Shown: positions 1 to 8,741, counted from the stretch's first letter. The stretch: DNA of 57,180 nucleotides from Rhodobiaceae bacterium UBA7804 (GCA_002480495.1 DLCG01000005.1:36057-93236), one strand, 5' to 3'. The notes: generated by a model not told the origin, from the sequence alone. Made by a program: numbers and translations.

Positions 1-1
1 C

Positions 2-820
2 GAGTTCAAACTGACGACGCTCGCGGGCTTCGTGCTGGTGCCCTTCGCGCTCTGGAACAAGACAGCTTTCCTCGCCGAGCGGGTGCTCGGCAACGTGGTC
101 GCCTCCGGCATCAAGGTGATGGTGCTCGCCGTCATCATCGGCATCGGCACCACCCTGTTCGGCGACTTCATCGGCGCGCTCGACGGCGAGGAGCCCAGCC
201 TCGAGCAGGCGATGTCCATGGTGCTGGCCTCACTCGCGCTGTTCGGTCTCGGCATCTTCGGGCCCGGCATTGCCGCTGGCCTGGTCTCCGGCGCACCTCA
301 ACTGGGGGCCGGTGCCGCCGTCGGCACGGCGGGCGCGGTGGCCGGGGGCACGCTCGCCGGCGGCACGGCCGCGCTCGGTATCACCCGTATGGCCGGTGCG
401 GGCGGATTGTCCGCCGTGCGCGCCGGGACGGCGCTCTCTGCCGGCACCGGTGCGGCCTACGGGATGGGCAAGGCCGCGTCGGGCGCCACCGGTGCGGCTG
501 GCGTGGCTGCCGGTATGGCCGGTGTCGCCAGCGCAGGGGCTGGCACGGCCCGTGCCGCCGGCGCGCACATGGTCGGCGGCTTCACCGAGAGCGCGCAGCG
601 CGGCCGCGCTGCGGCGTGGCAGGCGACCGGTGGCGGGCGATCGGCAGGTGGTCCCGCAATCGCCTCTGCGTCGCCGGGCGATGGTGGTGTCCCGATGTGG
701 GCGCGGCGCCTGCGCGCGGAGCAGCGCCGCCGCGCCCGCCTTCATTCGACCGAGCAGGCGGTTCGGGAAGGGGACCGGCCCGGCGCCGGCGCCAATCCCG
801 ACCTGTCCGAGAGGGAGTGA
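2..820 (+). CDS. trbL: TrbL, P-type conjugative transfer inner-membrane protein (5' truncated)
   Basis: The reading frame is open from base 2, so the N-terminal part of the gene lies outside the window. The visible 272 residues contain two hydrophobic stretches (about residues 33-55 and 72-100 of the fragment) followed by a long Gly/Ala-rich tail, which is the usual layout of the C-terminal half of TrbL/VirB6-type proteins. These are polytopic inner-membrane components of the mating-pair-formation type IV secretion channel. The stop lies 3 bases before trbF, in the order trbL-trbF-trbG-trbI known from IncP-like and ICE conjugation operons. Family identity rests mainly on this order plus the membrane and Gly/Ala pattern. 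Confidence 0.85.
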   Translation, partial: EFKLTTLAGFVLVPFALWNKTAFLAERVLGNVVASGIKVMVLAVIIGIGTTLFGDFIGALDGEEPSLEQAMSMVLASLALFGLGIFGPGIAAGLVSGAPQLGAGAAVGTAGAVAGGTLAGGTAALGITRMAGAGGLSAVRAGTALSAGTGAAYGMGKAASGATGAAGVAAGMAGVASAGAGTARAAGAHMVGGFTESAQRGRAAAWQATGGGRSAGGPAIASASPGDGGVPMWARRLRAEQRRRARLHSTEQAVREGDRPGAGANPDLSERE

Positions 821-823
821 GCC

Positions 824-1519
824 ATGTTCCGGCGTGCGACCAACCGCTATGGCGATACCCCCGAGCCCGTCACCCCGTACCAGAAAGCGGCCCAGCTCTG
901 GGACGAACGTCTCGGCTCGGCGCGCGTGCAGGCGCGGAACTGGCGCCTCATGGCGTTCTTCTGCCTGACGCTCGCCACCGGATTCGCGGGAGCCCTCATC
1001 TGGCAGTCGGCGCAGAGCCGGATCACGCCCTATGTCGTCGAGGTTGACGCGCTCGGCGCCGCCCAGGCCGTGGCGCCGGCCATCCAGCCCTACGAGCCGA
1101 CCGATGCCCAGATCGCCCACCATCTGGCGCGCTTCGTGCGCAACGTCCGCTCGCTCTCCATCGACCCCATCGTCGTGCGCAAGCGCTGGCTCGAGGCCTA
1201 CGACTACGCCACCGACCGAGCCGCCCAGACCCTCAACGAGTTCGCCCGCGTCAACGACCCGTTCAAGGCGGTGGGCGAGCGCAGCGTCTCCGTCGAGGTG
1301 ACGAGCGTGGTGCGCGCCTCGGACGAGTCCTTCCAGGTGAAATGGACCGAGCGGACCTGGGAGGGCGGCAGCCTCGCCAAGACCGAGCGCTGGACCGGCA
1401 TCCTCTCCATCGTCATCCGCCAGCCGCGCGAGGTGGCGACGCTGCGCAAGAACCCGCTCGGCATTTACGTCCACGGCCTCGACTGGTCGCGCGAGCTAAA
1501 CCCCGGAGAAACGCCATGA
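824..1519 (+). CDS. trbF: TrbF, VirB8-like conjugation protein
   Basis: This 231-residue protein has a cytoplasmic N-terminus, one membrane segment at about residues 44-64, and a periplasmic domain beginning ITPYVVEVD, which is typical of TrbF/VirB8. Such proteins assemble the inner-membrane complex of the conjugative type IV secretion system. The Trp/Arg-rich EAYDYATDRA region and the ending with NPLGIYVHGLDW match the family. The ATG follows the trbL stop by 3 bases after GAGGGAGTGAGCC. The trbF stop overlaps the trbG start as ATGA, so the genes are probably translationally coupled. Confidence 0.92.
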   Translation: MFRRATNRYGDTPEPVTPYQKAAQLWDERLGSARVQARNWRLMAFFCLTLATGFAGALIWQSAQSRITPYVVEVDALGAAQAVAPAIQPYEPTDAQIAHHLARFVRNVRSLSIDPIVVRKRWLEAYDYATDRAAQTLNEFARVNDPFKAVGERSVSVEVTSVVRASDESFQVKWTERTWEGGSLAKTERWTGILSIVIRQPREVATLRKNPLGIYVHGLDWSRELNPGETP

Positions 1520-2535
1520 CTCCCATCCGCAGCCTGCTGTGCGGCGTGTCGGCGCTGGCGCTCGCCGCCTGCGCCGCCAAGGGCACGCCACCACCCGAGA
1601 TCACTTACGACACCGGCGACTTCGTGCCGGCCGCCGTCGAGTCCGAGCCGCCCAGGCCGGTCGAGATCGTCGCGGTGCCCGAGCCGTTGCCGTTGCCGGG
1701 ACAGCTCAAGCCGGCGCCGAAGGACGAGCCGGCCTCGCCCGACAAGAGGCCGCCGAAGGATCGGGTCGACGACGCGAACGATGCCGCGCGCCTGGAGCCG
1801 ACCGAGGACGGCTATATCAACGCAATCCAAGTCTACCCCTTCACGAAGGGCGCGCTCTACCGCCTCTATGCGTCGCCGGAGCAGGTGAGCGACATTGCGC
1901 TGCAGCCGGGTGAGGAGCTGGTCGCGGTCTCGGCCGGCGACACGGTGCGCTGGGTGGTGGGCGATACCACCAGCGGCACCGGTGAGCGGCAGCAGGTCCA
2001 TGTGCTGGTGAAGCCGGTGGCGCCGGACCTGCGGACCAACCTCGTCATCACCACTGACCGGCGCGCCTATCACCTGGAGTTGGAGAGCACCGAGGAGACC
2101 TACATGGCCTCGGTCTCCTGGCACTATCCGCAGGAAGAGCTCGTCACCCTCCGCCGGCAGAACGAGCGGGCGAACGAGACGCAGAGTGTCGCGCAGGATC
2201 TCGCGCTCGATCGCCTGCGCTTCCGCTATGAGATCACCGGCGACAATCCGCCGTGGCGACCGCTGCGGGCGTTCGACGACACCTATAAGGTCTACATCGA
2301 GTTCCCCCGGCGCATCGACCAGGGCGAGGCGCCGCCACTGTTCGTGGTCGGCCCCGAGGGCGGGGCGGAGCTCGTCAACTACCGGGTACGCGGCAACTAC
2401 TACATCGTCGACCGCCTGTTCGCCGCGGCCGAGCTTCGCCTCGGCGAGGATCCGCAACAGGTGGTCCGGATCAATCGCACGGACGGGCGCCAGGTGAACG
2501 CGGCGCCGGCGCGGGACGAGACGGAGGTCCGGTGA
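1516..2535 (+). CDS. trbG: TrbG, VirB9-like conjugation lipoprotein
   Basis: This 339-residue protein opens with a lipoprotein signal (MTPIRSLLCGVSALALAAC, lipobox cysteine at residue 19). A Pro-rich linker follows, then a VirB9/TrbG domain with the motif AIQVYPFTKGALYRLYASP. TrbG/VirB9 forms part of the outer-membrane core of the conjugation channel together with TrbI/VirB10. The ATG at 1516 overlaps the trbF stop (ATGA). The same frame is open further upstream, but that would overlap trbF and lose the signal peptide. The stop overlaps the start of trbI. Confidence 0.93.
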   Translation: MTPIRSLLCGVSALALAACAAKGTPPPEITYDTGDFVPAAVESEPPRPVEIVAVPEPLPLPGQLKPAPKDEPASPDKRPPKDRVDDANDAARLEPTEDGYINAIQVYPFTKGALYRLYASPEQVSDIALQPGEELVAVSAGDTVRWVVGDTTSGTGERQQVHVLVKPVAPDLRTNLVITTDRRAYHLELESTEETYMASVSWHYPQEELVTLRRQNERANETQSVAQDLALDRLRFRYEITGDNPPWRPLRAFDDTYKVYIEFPRRIDQGEAPPLFVVGPEGGAELVNYRVRGNYYIVDRLFAAAELRLGEDPQQVVRINRTDGRQVNAAPARDETEVR

Positions 2536-3785
2536 TGTCGGACCAGGCCGAACCGGGCGGCAACCCGCCGAAGACCGACCCGGAGAGCTTGACGCTGCGA
2601 GCCCGGCCGCGGCCCGTCACGCGCTTCAACCGCAAGGTCCTGATTGCGGGTGCGGCACTCGGCTCGGCGGCGATTCTCGGCGCGACACTGGTCGCGCTCG
2701 ACCCGCCGACGTTCCGCGAGGACCGGCGCGGCGACGAACTCTACAGCACCCAGAACAAGCCGACCGCCGAAGGTTTGGCCGAGCTGCCCCGTGATTATGG
2801 GGACATGCCGAAGTCGGCGCCCGCACTCGGACCGCCGCTACCCGGCGACGTCGGGCCGCCCGTGGTCGACATGGAGCGCAACCTCGGCGTGGTCCCGCCG
2901 GGGGGTGCGGGCACGGCGTTCCGCCCCGACCCGGAGGCTGATGCCGCCCGGGCCGAACGCCTGCGTCTCGCGCAGCAGGCGCGGAAGGCGCGCGAGTCGG
3001 AGGTGTTCTTCCAGATCTCCGCGCGGCAGGGAGCTGACGATACAACGACGAACCCGGCAGCGGGGCAGGGTACCGATCGCTCGACCGTAGATTCGGATGC
3101 CGGCAACCGCCTCGCGCTCGACCCGACTCGCGACCAGAACCATCAGGGCCGCAAGCTCGACTTCCTGGAGCAGCGTGTCGACGACGCCGTCTACAACCCG
3201 CATCCGTTACAGGATCTCATCTCGCCCTACGTGGTGATGGCCGGCACGGCGATCCCGGCGAGCCTCGTTACAGGCATCAACTCCGACCTGCCGGGACTGG
3301 TTATCGCCCAGGTCACCGGTAACGTCTACGACACGCCGACCGGCCGGCATCTCCTGATCCCGCAGGGCGCGCGCCTGATCGGTAAGTACGACAGTGTCGT
3401 CGCCTTCGGCCAGAGCCGGGCGCTGGTGATCTGGAACCGGATCGTTATGCCGGACGGCTCCTCGGTCGTGATCGAGAACCTGCCGGCGACCGACACCGCG
3501 GGCTATGCCGGGCTCGAGGACGAGGTCGACTACCACACCTGGCGGCTGGTCGCCGGCGTGGCGCTCTCGACGCTGCTGGGCGTCGGCACCGAGCTGACCT
3601 TCGGCGGGGAGGAAGGCGATCTCCTCCGGGCGATCCGCGAGTCCGCCCAGCGCGACGCCAACCGCGCCGGCCAGCGCATCACCGAGCGCAACCTCAACAT
3701 CCAGCCGACCATCACCGTCCGGCCTGGCTGGCCGCTGCGTGTCATCGTCCACAAGGACCTGGTGCTGAGACCCTATCGCGGCTGA
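2535..3785 (+). CDS. trbI: TrbI, VirB10-like conjugation protein
   Basis: This 416-residue protein has an N-terminal cytoplasmic segment, one membrane helix (about residues 35-55, VLIAGAALGSAAILGATLVA), a Pro-rich periplasmic linker and a C-terminal VirB10 core. Core motifs include AGTAIPASLVTGINSDLPG, HLLIPQGARLIGKYDS and the ending RPGWPLRVIVHKDLVL. VirB10/TrbI spans both membranes in the transfer channel. A GTG codon directly before the ATG (2532) is an alternative start. It ends the trb block in this window. Confidence 0.94.
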   Translation: MSDQAEPGGNPPKTDPESLTLRARPRPVTRFNRKVLIAGAALGSAAILGATLVALDPPTFREDRRGDELYSTQNKPTAEGLAELPRDYGDMPKSAPALGPPLPGDVGPPVVDMERNLGVVPPGGAGTAFRPDPEADAARAERLRLAQQARKARESEVFFQISARQGADDTTTNPAAGQGTDRSTVDSDAGNRLALDPTRDQNHQGRKLDFLEQRVDDAVYNPHPLQDLISPYVVMAGTAIPASLVTGINSDLPGLVIAQVTGNVYDTPTGRHLLIPQGARLIGKYDSVVAFGQSRALVIWNRIVMPDGSSVVIENLPATDTAGYAGLEDEVDYHTWRLVAGVALSTLLGVGTELTFGGEEGDLLRAIRESAQRDANRAGQRITERNLNIQPTITVRPGWPLRVIVHKDLVLRPYRG

Positions 3786-3801
3786 CGGAGGAAATAGAGC
3801 C

Positions 3802-4035
3802 ATGCCCGACCTGAAGCTGTCCAAGCTCCCCGACCGGACGCCGGTCAAGATCACCGTCACGGTCACGCCCGAGCTGAACAAGGCGCTCCAGGCCTATGCC
3901 GAGCTCTACCGCGAGACCTATGGCGAGGCGGAGCCCGTCGCCGAGCTCATCCCCTACATGCTGGAGAGCTTCCTCGCCGCCGACCGCGGATTTGCGAAGG
4001 CGCGACGAGAGCGCTCGTCCCCGAAGCGCGGCTAA
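3802..4035 (+). CDS. DUF2274 protein of conjugative elements
   Basis: This 77-residue protein (MPDLKLSKLPDRTPVKITV...) matches the DUF2274 pattern of a short basic beta strand (VKITVTVTPELNKALQAYA) followed by helices. That layout is reminiscent of ribbon-helix-helix proteins. It follows trbI by 16 bases with a clear GGAGGAAATA ribosome-binding site and is the usual neighbour of trbI in alpha- and betaproteobacterial ICEs. Function is unknown; a role in regulating transfer is only inferred from the RHH-like look. Confidence 0.8.
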   Translation: MPDLKLSKLPDRTPVKITVTVTPELNKALQAYAELYRETYGEAEPVAELIPYMLESFLAADRGFAKARRERSSPKRG

Positions 4036-4059
4036 CCGTTAACGGAAGGAGGCAAAGCC

Positions 4060-4380
4060 ATGTCGATCATCGGGACATTTACGCCCACCAAGGACGGCGG
4101 TTGGACCGGGACCATCCGCACACTCACCATCGACGTGAAGGCGCGGTTCGTCCCCAACGACAACCGCGACAACGACCGGGCACCGGACTTCCGGGTGTTC
4201 GCCGGGCGCTCGGAACTCGGGGCTGCCTGGCGCGAGCGCACGAGCGGAGAAAACCCGCGGGACTATCTCAGCGTTCGCCTGGACGATCCGAGTATGGTGG
4301 AACCGATCTCTGCGGCCATGTTTGAGGCCGCTGACGGTGGGATGGCCCAGCTCGTATGGACGCGACGGCGGCTCGAATGA
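4060..4380 (+). CDS. DUF736 protein
   Basis: This 106-residue protein begins MSIIGTFTPTKDGGWTGTIRTL and has the central DRAPDFRVFAGRSELGAAW motif of the DUF736 family. Family members occur on plasmids and ICEs of Hyphomicrobiales and relatives, usually near trb genes or replication genes. The function is not established. An AAGGAGG ribosome-binding site sits 8 bases before the ATG. It is the last gene of the rightward conjugation block; the next two genes point the other way and end close behind it. Confidence 0.85.
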   Translation: MSIIGTFTPTKDGGWTGTIRTLTIDVKARFVPNDNRDNDRAPDFRVFAGRSELGAAWRERTSGENPRDYLSVRLDDPSMVEPISAAMFEAADGGMAQLVWTRRRLE

Positions 4381-4418
4381 TTTCGGTCGCGCGATACAGG
4401 CGATGTCGCGATTTTCGG

Positions 4419-5462
4419 CTAAGCTCCATCATTTAGAACCTGCTCGATCTTCTTGGCGGATGCCAGAATCTTCTCGAATTCGGGAGCCGCTCCAAAGATC
4501 ATGGCGGTGGTGTTCGCGTAGTCGCGGCGGAGGGCGTCAATCATCCCGGTAGTGGGGGCGATTGCGAATGTGCCGGGAACCGCGTTTGCGAGATCAAAAT
4601 CGGGACGGTTGAAAAACATGCGTGCATGGCGCACGCAGTCGGCACCGAGGTCGCGGTCCGCGAGTGCCGTTTTTCCGACCTCCGAGTCCAGCAGGCAATG
4701 GAGGTCGTAATAATGCCGCGATACACGTTGGCCTTCCTGGCGGAGGACGCCGCGCCGTTCGTGCCAGCGGCGTAGCCCATGGGCGATCACGACCTTGTCC
4801 CAGAAGGTACGGGTCGCTTCGATGGTGGTCACGCTGGCAATCGTCAGGTCCAACCCTTCGGTTTCCTCACTGATATAAGGCCGGACCGTGACGGGGCGGT
4901 TGGGATCGAGAGCCGATTTTGCGCCGGATTCGATTCGCACGGCTGGTCGGACATAGGCATCATCGCGCGGCTCGACCTCGGGATACCAGACGAGCAATGT
5001 CTGGCCGTCCGGATCGGCTTCGTCGATCTCAATATGGCCGGCGCCGCCGGTGGCGTCGGCGAGTTGGGCGCTGAGGAATTCCCGGAGCGGGTCGGTGATG
5101 TAAGCCCGGCATGCGTCCCGGATTGCATCCAGTCTGGCCCGACGCTTCTTGTTCGACAGGGCCTCAAGTTCCTCGACCGATGCCGTCTCGTCCAGGTCGT
5201 CGCGAAAAACGGTAACGTCGATGTCTTCGGAAAAACGCCGGATCAGGCCATAGGCTTTCGACAGCGAGGTGCCGCCCTTGAACAGGAGCCGTGGTCCGTC
5301 AGCCGGTCGTTCATGATAGAGCGCGTTCAGCGTCCAGCAGACCCAGAAGTCTTTTTCGACATTGCCGACTGGCGCGCTGAGCCGATTGGCGGTAGCGAGA
5401 AACAGGTCGAGCCGGTCACGCGGCGCTGCAGTGATGATCTGTTTGAAGGCCGCGGAGGTCAT
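4419..5462 (-). CDS. AbiEii/AbiGii-type nucleotidyltransferase toxin
   Basis: This 347-residue protein has the nucleotidyltransferase core of AbiEii toxins. GGTS sits at residues 63-66 (FKGGTSLSKAYG), the metal-binding DID at 80-82 (FSEDIDVTVF), and a later HYYDLH segment near residue 250 matches family motif IV. AbiEii proteins are the toxin part of AbiE abortive-infection (type IV toxin-antitoxin) systems. The gene overlaps the end of the upstream antitoxin gene by 4 bases, so the pair is one leftward operon. The annotation as toxin follows the family; activity is not shown here. Confidence 0.88.
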   Translation of the reverse strand: MTSAAFKQIITAAPRDRLDLFLATANRLSAPVGNVEKDFWVCWTLNALYHERPADGPRLLFKGGTSLSKAYGLIRRFSEDIDVTVFRDDLDETASVEELEALSNKKRRARLDAIRDACRAYITDPLREFLSAQLADATGGAGHIEIDEADPDGQTLLVWYPEVEPRDDAYVRPAVRIESGAKSALDPNRPVTVRPYISEETEGLDLTIASVTTIEATRTFWDKVVIAHGLRRWHERRGVLRQEGQRVSRHYYDLHCLLDSEVGKTALADRDLGADCVRHARMFFNRPDFDLANAVPGTFAIAPTTGMIDALRRDYANTTAMIFGAAPEFEKILASAKKIEQVLNDGA

Positions 5463-6118
5463 TGCCGTGCCTCGTCCGTCTCGGCTGGGTCCAGCAGCCC
5501 GCGCAGGAACTCCTGCATCCAGATCGGCAAGGCGGAGAGGCCGGCCCGCAGATCGTCGCGGATCGCTTGGCCATGTCGAGGGTCGGCGAAGAGGCGGCGC
5601 AACACGGTCCGGACGCGCCGACGCTCGCTATCCTGGTCCAGCATGTCCTGCATCCAGTGTAGCGCCTGGACAACGCGCACGGCAGGCCGATCGGCCCAGT
5701 AGAGGCGGCTGGGCGCGGCGAACTTGAAATGGATCTCCTGACTGCCGAGCTTGATCGGTTTCAGGCGCGCATCCACGAGCACTTCGATCCGGGCCGGCAC
5801 GGCGGTGGTGAGTCCAAGATCATTGGCGGCGGTCATACCGTCGATGACGGTACGCGCTTTGTCGCGGCGGGCGACGGCGCGGATGACGGCGCGATAGTCC
5901 GGGACGGTCGGGCGACCGGTCAGCTCGTTCTTACGCGGCTTGTCGTAGAGGCCTCGGTCGATTCGGCGCAGTTCGCCGGCGGACGCGAGGCGCTGCAGGG
6001 TCTTGTCTATAGCGGCGCGGCTGCCGAGGTCGGCGAAGTCGCCGGGTGTCCAGACCTGATCGGGGTTGGATTCAATCCGGTCGAGCAACCGGGAGCGGAG
6101 GTCGCTCTTTCGCGTCAT
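5459..6118 (-). CDS. AbiEi-like/DUF6088 antitoxin and autorepressor
   Basis: The protein starting MTRKSDLRSRLLDRIES has about 219 residues. An N-terminal winged-helix region (residues 1-60, with SRAAIDKTLQRLASAGELRRIDRGLYD) leads into the DUF6088 body. This is the antitoxin layout of AbiE pairs, in which AbiEi also represses its own promoter. An ATG at 6127 (MPSMTRK) is an alternative start and could be used on a leaderless transcript from the -10-like TATCAT. I prefer 6118 because a perfect operator-like palindrome begins at 6127. The stop overlaps the toxin start by 4 bases. Confidence 0.82.
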   Translation of the reverse strand: MTRKSDLRSRLLDRIESNPDQVWTPGDFADLGSRAAIDKTLQRLASAGELRRIDRGLYDKPRKNELTGRPTVPDYRAVIRAVARRDKARTVIDGMTAANDLGLTTAVPARIEVLVDARLKPIKLGSQEIHFKFAAPSRLYWADRPAVRVVQALHWMQDMLDQDSERRRVRTVLRRLFADPRHGQAIRDDLRAGLSALPIWMQEFLRGLLDPAETDEARQ

Positions 6119-6126
6119 GGAAGGCA

Positions 6127-6155
6127 TGTCCGAAATATGATACATTTTTCGGACA
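6127..6155 (-). promoter_or_regulatory. Operator-like palindrome 1 of the AbiE pair
   Basis: TGTCCGAAA (6127-6135) and TTTCGGACA (6147-6155) are perfect inverted arms, with an ATG/CAT pair inside. The site shares the plan GTCCGAA-N2-ATG-N3-CAT-N2-TTCGGAC with a second palindrome 39 bp away, centre to centre. It overlaps a -10-like TATCAT on the minus strand and the putative start of the antitoxin gene, as expected of an autoregulatory site. Confidence 0.75.
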
Positions 6156-6166
6156 GATGCAAGAGA

Positions 6167-6193
6167 GTCCGAAGAATGCGACATTCTTCGGAC
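6167..6193 (-). promoter_or_regulatory. Operator-like palindrome 2 of the AbiE pair
   Basis: GTCCGAAGAATG (6167-6178) and CATTCTTCGGAC (6182-6193) form a perfect 12-bp inverted repeat around CGA. It is the second copy of the same motif. Paired inverted repeats upstream of abiEi are known to be bound by AbiEi in Streptococcus; binding here is inferred. Confidence 0.75.
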
Positions 6194-6440
6194 AAAATGG
6201 TCGAGGTTCAAGGTACTTCTGAAGGCGGAACATGCGCCGACAGTCATGGATCAATGGCCCCGAGTTCTGCACCGCCCAGCGCGGGGTACCAAGCGCCGGA
6301 GCGTCGCGGCAACGCAGGGGTATCGAGAGGGCCGGCCCTCCCAGCCCTCTGCGATACAAATCCTCATAGAATGGATTCCCCGATATGATGCCGGTCGCTC
6401 CATGCCAGAGAGCGAGAACTGATCGAGACTGTTCGTGGCT

Positions 6441-7748
6441 ATGGCGGAACGGCGATTCAGAAGAACGCTGAAACAAGCTGTCGATCTGGAGACCATGCAG
6501 TCCATCTCCAGTGAAGACTTGATGGGCATGCATAAGGATGACTATCAAGTCATCCGCAGACTGGCGACCAGGGCCCGGCTCGATCATCGGCCGCGCTATG
6601 CGTGTGGTCTATGCGGGCACGCGGTTTATGCGCCGCGCGAGCCGCGTACCGGCCTCCCATATTGGAAGCATCATCCCGGCGCCCCCGAGGACTGCCCATG
6701 GTGGACAGGGGTGCCGTCTGACGTGGATGGCATCAGTGGCCGGCAGTTCGACGGCGCTCAAGAGAGCCCGCTCCACGCGAAGATCAAGAACATTGTCGGG
6801 GAGTTGCTGAACGCGGATGCCCGCACCAGACCGGGCAGCGTGATCGTTGACGAATATCTTGTCACCGACAGTGGCCGTCGGCGCCCCGATGTGCGTGCCG
6901 TCTACGACGGCTCGCCGATCGTCGTGGAGGTCCAGCTCGCGACGACGCAGATCCCGATCATCATCCAGCGCGAGGATTTCTATGACAGCCAGGCCTATCG
7001 GCTTCTGTGGCTGACGTGGAATTTCGAGCCGCCGCCCGTGGATGGCCGCCTGCTCAGCTCCTTCGAGGACATATTCTATTCGCACAACAAAAACCTGTTC
7101 GCGATGGATGACGAGACGGTCCGCCTCTCCCGGCAAGAAGGCGAGGTAGTTCTTCGCGCATTCTGGACGCGCGATCATGTGTGGATGTCCAAGCTCGTCA
7201 GACTGTCCGAGCTGTACTGGCTCCCGAGTGGCCGCGCTTTTGCCGTCGCGCCGGCGCCGCCCTGGCATGAAGATTTTCTCACCCGATGGCGAGCCGCCAC
7301 TGGCGACCACGGTACGCGATGGCCGGAGCGTGAAACGCTTCTCGCCGAGCTCGTCACCAAGCTGTCTCTCGGCGACACCGATAGTTACGCGCTCGAAGAG
7401 GCCGACATCGATTCCCTGATAAACTGCCTGCTTTCGCTGCTGGACGGTCATCCGGTCGGCTCTCAGCAGAAGAACCTGGTCGAAGTGCTGAATACCTTCT
7501 TCTATGCCGGCCGACGGCATCGCTACGCGCGCCTCGTGCGTCGGTTTGCCGAGCTTGCCGGTCGTAGTGAAGCGCTGAAGGCCCGAAGCGTTCAAGCGAA
7601 GTTGGCAACGGCGCTCGCCGTCCGTCAGGACGATCCACAGAGTATCATCGGTCGCATCGCCCTTGGGCTTTTTCCGGACATGTTCCCATCGCGACGGACG
7701 GGACCACGGCACAACAGTAGTAGTATAGCTTCGGATCAATACACTTGA
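6441..7748 (+). CDS. CoiA-like / DUF6035 family predicted nuclease
   Basis: This 435-residue protein has an N-terminal zinc-finger-like unit (C55-x2-C58, H77/H78, C85) and then a PD-(D/E)xK-type nuclease core. H112, RRPDV (PD at 149-150) and VEVQ (E163-x-Q165) line up with the catalytic positions of competence CoiA-like and DUF6035 proteins. The C-terminal 230 residues are unassigned. A GTG at 6435 is an alternative start; no strong ribosome-binding site precedes either. An HNH nuclease gene follows 27 bases downstream, and an AbiE pair lies upstream. Base composition is lower in GC than the trb block. A defence role is inferred from domains and setting only. Confidence 0.72.
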   Translation: MAERRFRRTLKQAVDLETMQSISSEDLMGMHKDDYQVIRRLATRARLDHRPRYACGLCGHAVYAPREPRTGLPYWKHHPGAPEDCPWWTGVPSDVDGISGRQFDGAQESPLHAKIKNIVGELLNADARTRPGSVIVDEYLVTDSGRRRPDVRAVYDGSPIVVEVQLATTQIPIIIQREDFYDSQAYRLLWLTWNFEPPPVDGRLLSSFEDIFYSHNKNLFAMDDETVRLSRQEGEVVLRAFWTRDHVWMSKLVRLSELYWLPSGRAFAVAPAPPWHEDFLTRWRAATGDHGTRWPERETLLAELVTKLSLGDTDSYALEEADIDSLINCLLSLLDGHPVGSQQKNLVEVLNTFFYAGRRHRYARLVRRFAELAGRSEALKARSVQAKLATALAVRQDDPQSIIGRIALGLFPDMFPSRRTGPRHNSSSIASDQYT

Positions 7749-7775
7749 TCACTTGAATGGGTTCGGGAGGGGCAT

Positions 7776-8558
7776 TTGTCGGGACCTTCGGAAAAGACGA
7801 TACGAAGACTGTTTGCGCTGTCCGGAAACGTATGCGCGTTTCCCGATTGCCCGTCGCCTATCGTCGAAGACGCAGGGACGATTACCGGAGAAGTTTGCCA
7901 TATCCGCGCGCAAAGCAGAGGCGGCCCGCGGTTCGATGAGACGCAGTCGGAGGCGGAACGGCATGCCTTCGACAATCTGATCCTGCTCTGTCGGCGGCAT
8001 CACAAGGTCGTCGACGCAGAACCGGACGTGTACTCCGTCGAGGCGCTACAGGAAATCAAAGCCATCCAGGCGGCGCGGCTGGGCCGACCCGAGCAACCGA
8101 ACGATGCCTTCTATGCCAAGATTTTACTGAATGCGATGCGGCGCGTCGAAGTCAACAACAACAGCGGGAACGTCGTGGTTGACAGCCCGGGTGCCATCGT
8201 GGGGAGCACCGTCAGTCTGAAGGCGTCCCGCCGAGCCGTTACCATCCACCCTGCTGCGGGTACGATTGGGGCCGATCAAAATACCAGCCGTTACATTCAG
8301 CACTTGATCAACCGTTACAACGAGTTCGCATCCAAGGAGCCGACCCGCGCAACCAAGTTCAGCTACGGGGCGATTTCTAAGAACATCGAACACAAGTTCG
8401 GATCGCAGTGGAAATTGCTTTCAATGGAGGATTTCGCCGATCTGTGCGCGTATCTCCAAGGGCGGATCATGAAGACGCGTCTTGCCAAGTTGAACGCCTC
8501 CAAAGGGCGACGGTCTTTTTCGAGCTTCGAGGAGTACACCCAAGAGAAGCGTCGTTGA
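7776..8558 (+). CDS. HNH endonuclease-domain protein
   Basis: This 260-residue protein has an N-terminal HNH nuclease with structural zinc ligands (C20-x4-C25, C72, HH 75-76) and the core EVCHIRAQSRGGPR plus DNLILLC. The middle (about residues 110-150) contains an Asn/Gly/Val-rich repeat-like stretch. The C-terminal 100 residues (TIGADQNTSRYIQHLINRY onward) look like a separate conserved helical module that I cannot name. The start is TTG at 7776 after a GGGAGGGG ribosome-binding site; no ATG fits the HNH start. It is probably co-transcribed with the CoiA-like gene. Confidence 0.8.
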   Translation: MSGPSEKTIRRLFALSGNVCAFPDCPSPIVEDAGTITGEVCHIRAQSRGGPRFDETQSEAERHAFDNLILLCRRHHKVVDAEPDVYSVEALQEIKAIQAARLGRPEQPNDAFYAKILLNAMRRVEVNNNSGNVVVDSPGAIVGSTVSLKASRRAVTIHPAAGTIGADQNTSRYIQHLINRYNEFASKEPTRATKFSYGAISKNIEHKFGSQWKLLSMEDFADLCAYLQGRIMKTRLAKLNASKGRRSFSSFEEYTQEKRR

Positions 8559-8741
8559 ATGGGCTAGGCCCGTTCTTCTCTTGGCTTCAGTGCGTTCTTA
8601 TACGCTCCAGCCCGCTCTTCGAAGAATCATCCGAAGAGCGCGTAAGAGGGCGCGCATAAAGGCGATTTTAGATTCTGCCACTCTGGTGAATCTCTACTTG
8701 GGTGAACTGGTCAATCGGTTCCCCCTTGGAAGGGATGCGCC
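8559..8741. other. Intergenic spacer with a 9-bp inverted repeat
   Basis: CGCTCTTCG (8613-8621) and CGAAGAGCG (8632-8640) are perfect arms around 10 bases. No T-run follows, so it is not a typical rho-independent terminator. It might be a hairpin or an operator. I see no gene here. Confidence 0.4.

Noticed and set aside
8613..8640. Rho-independent terminator after the HNH gene
   Set aside because: The stem is good but no T-run follows on either strand, so it is listed only as an inverted repeat.
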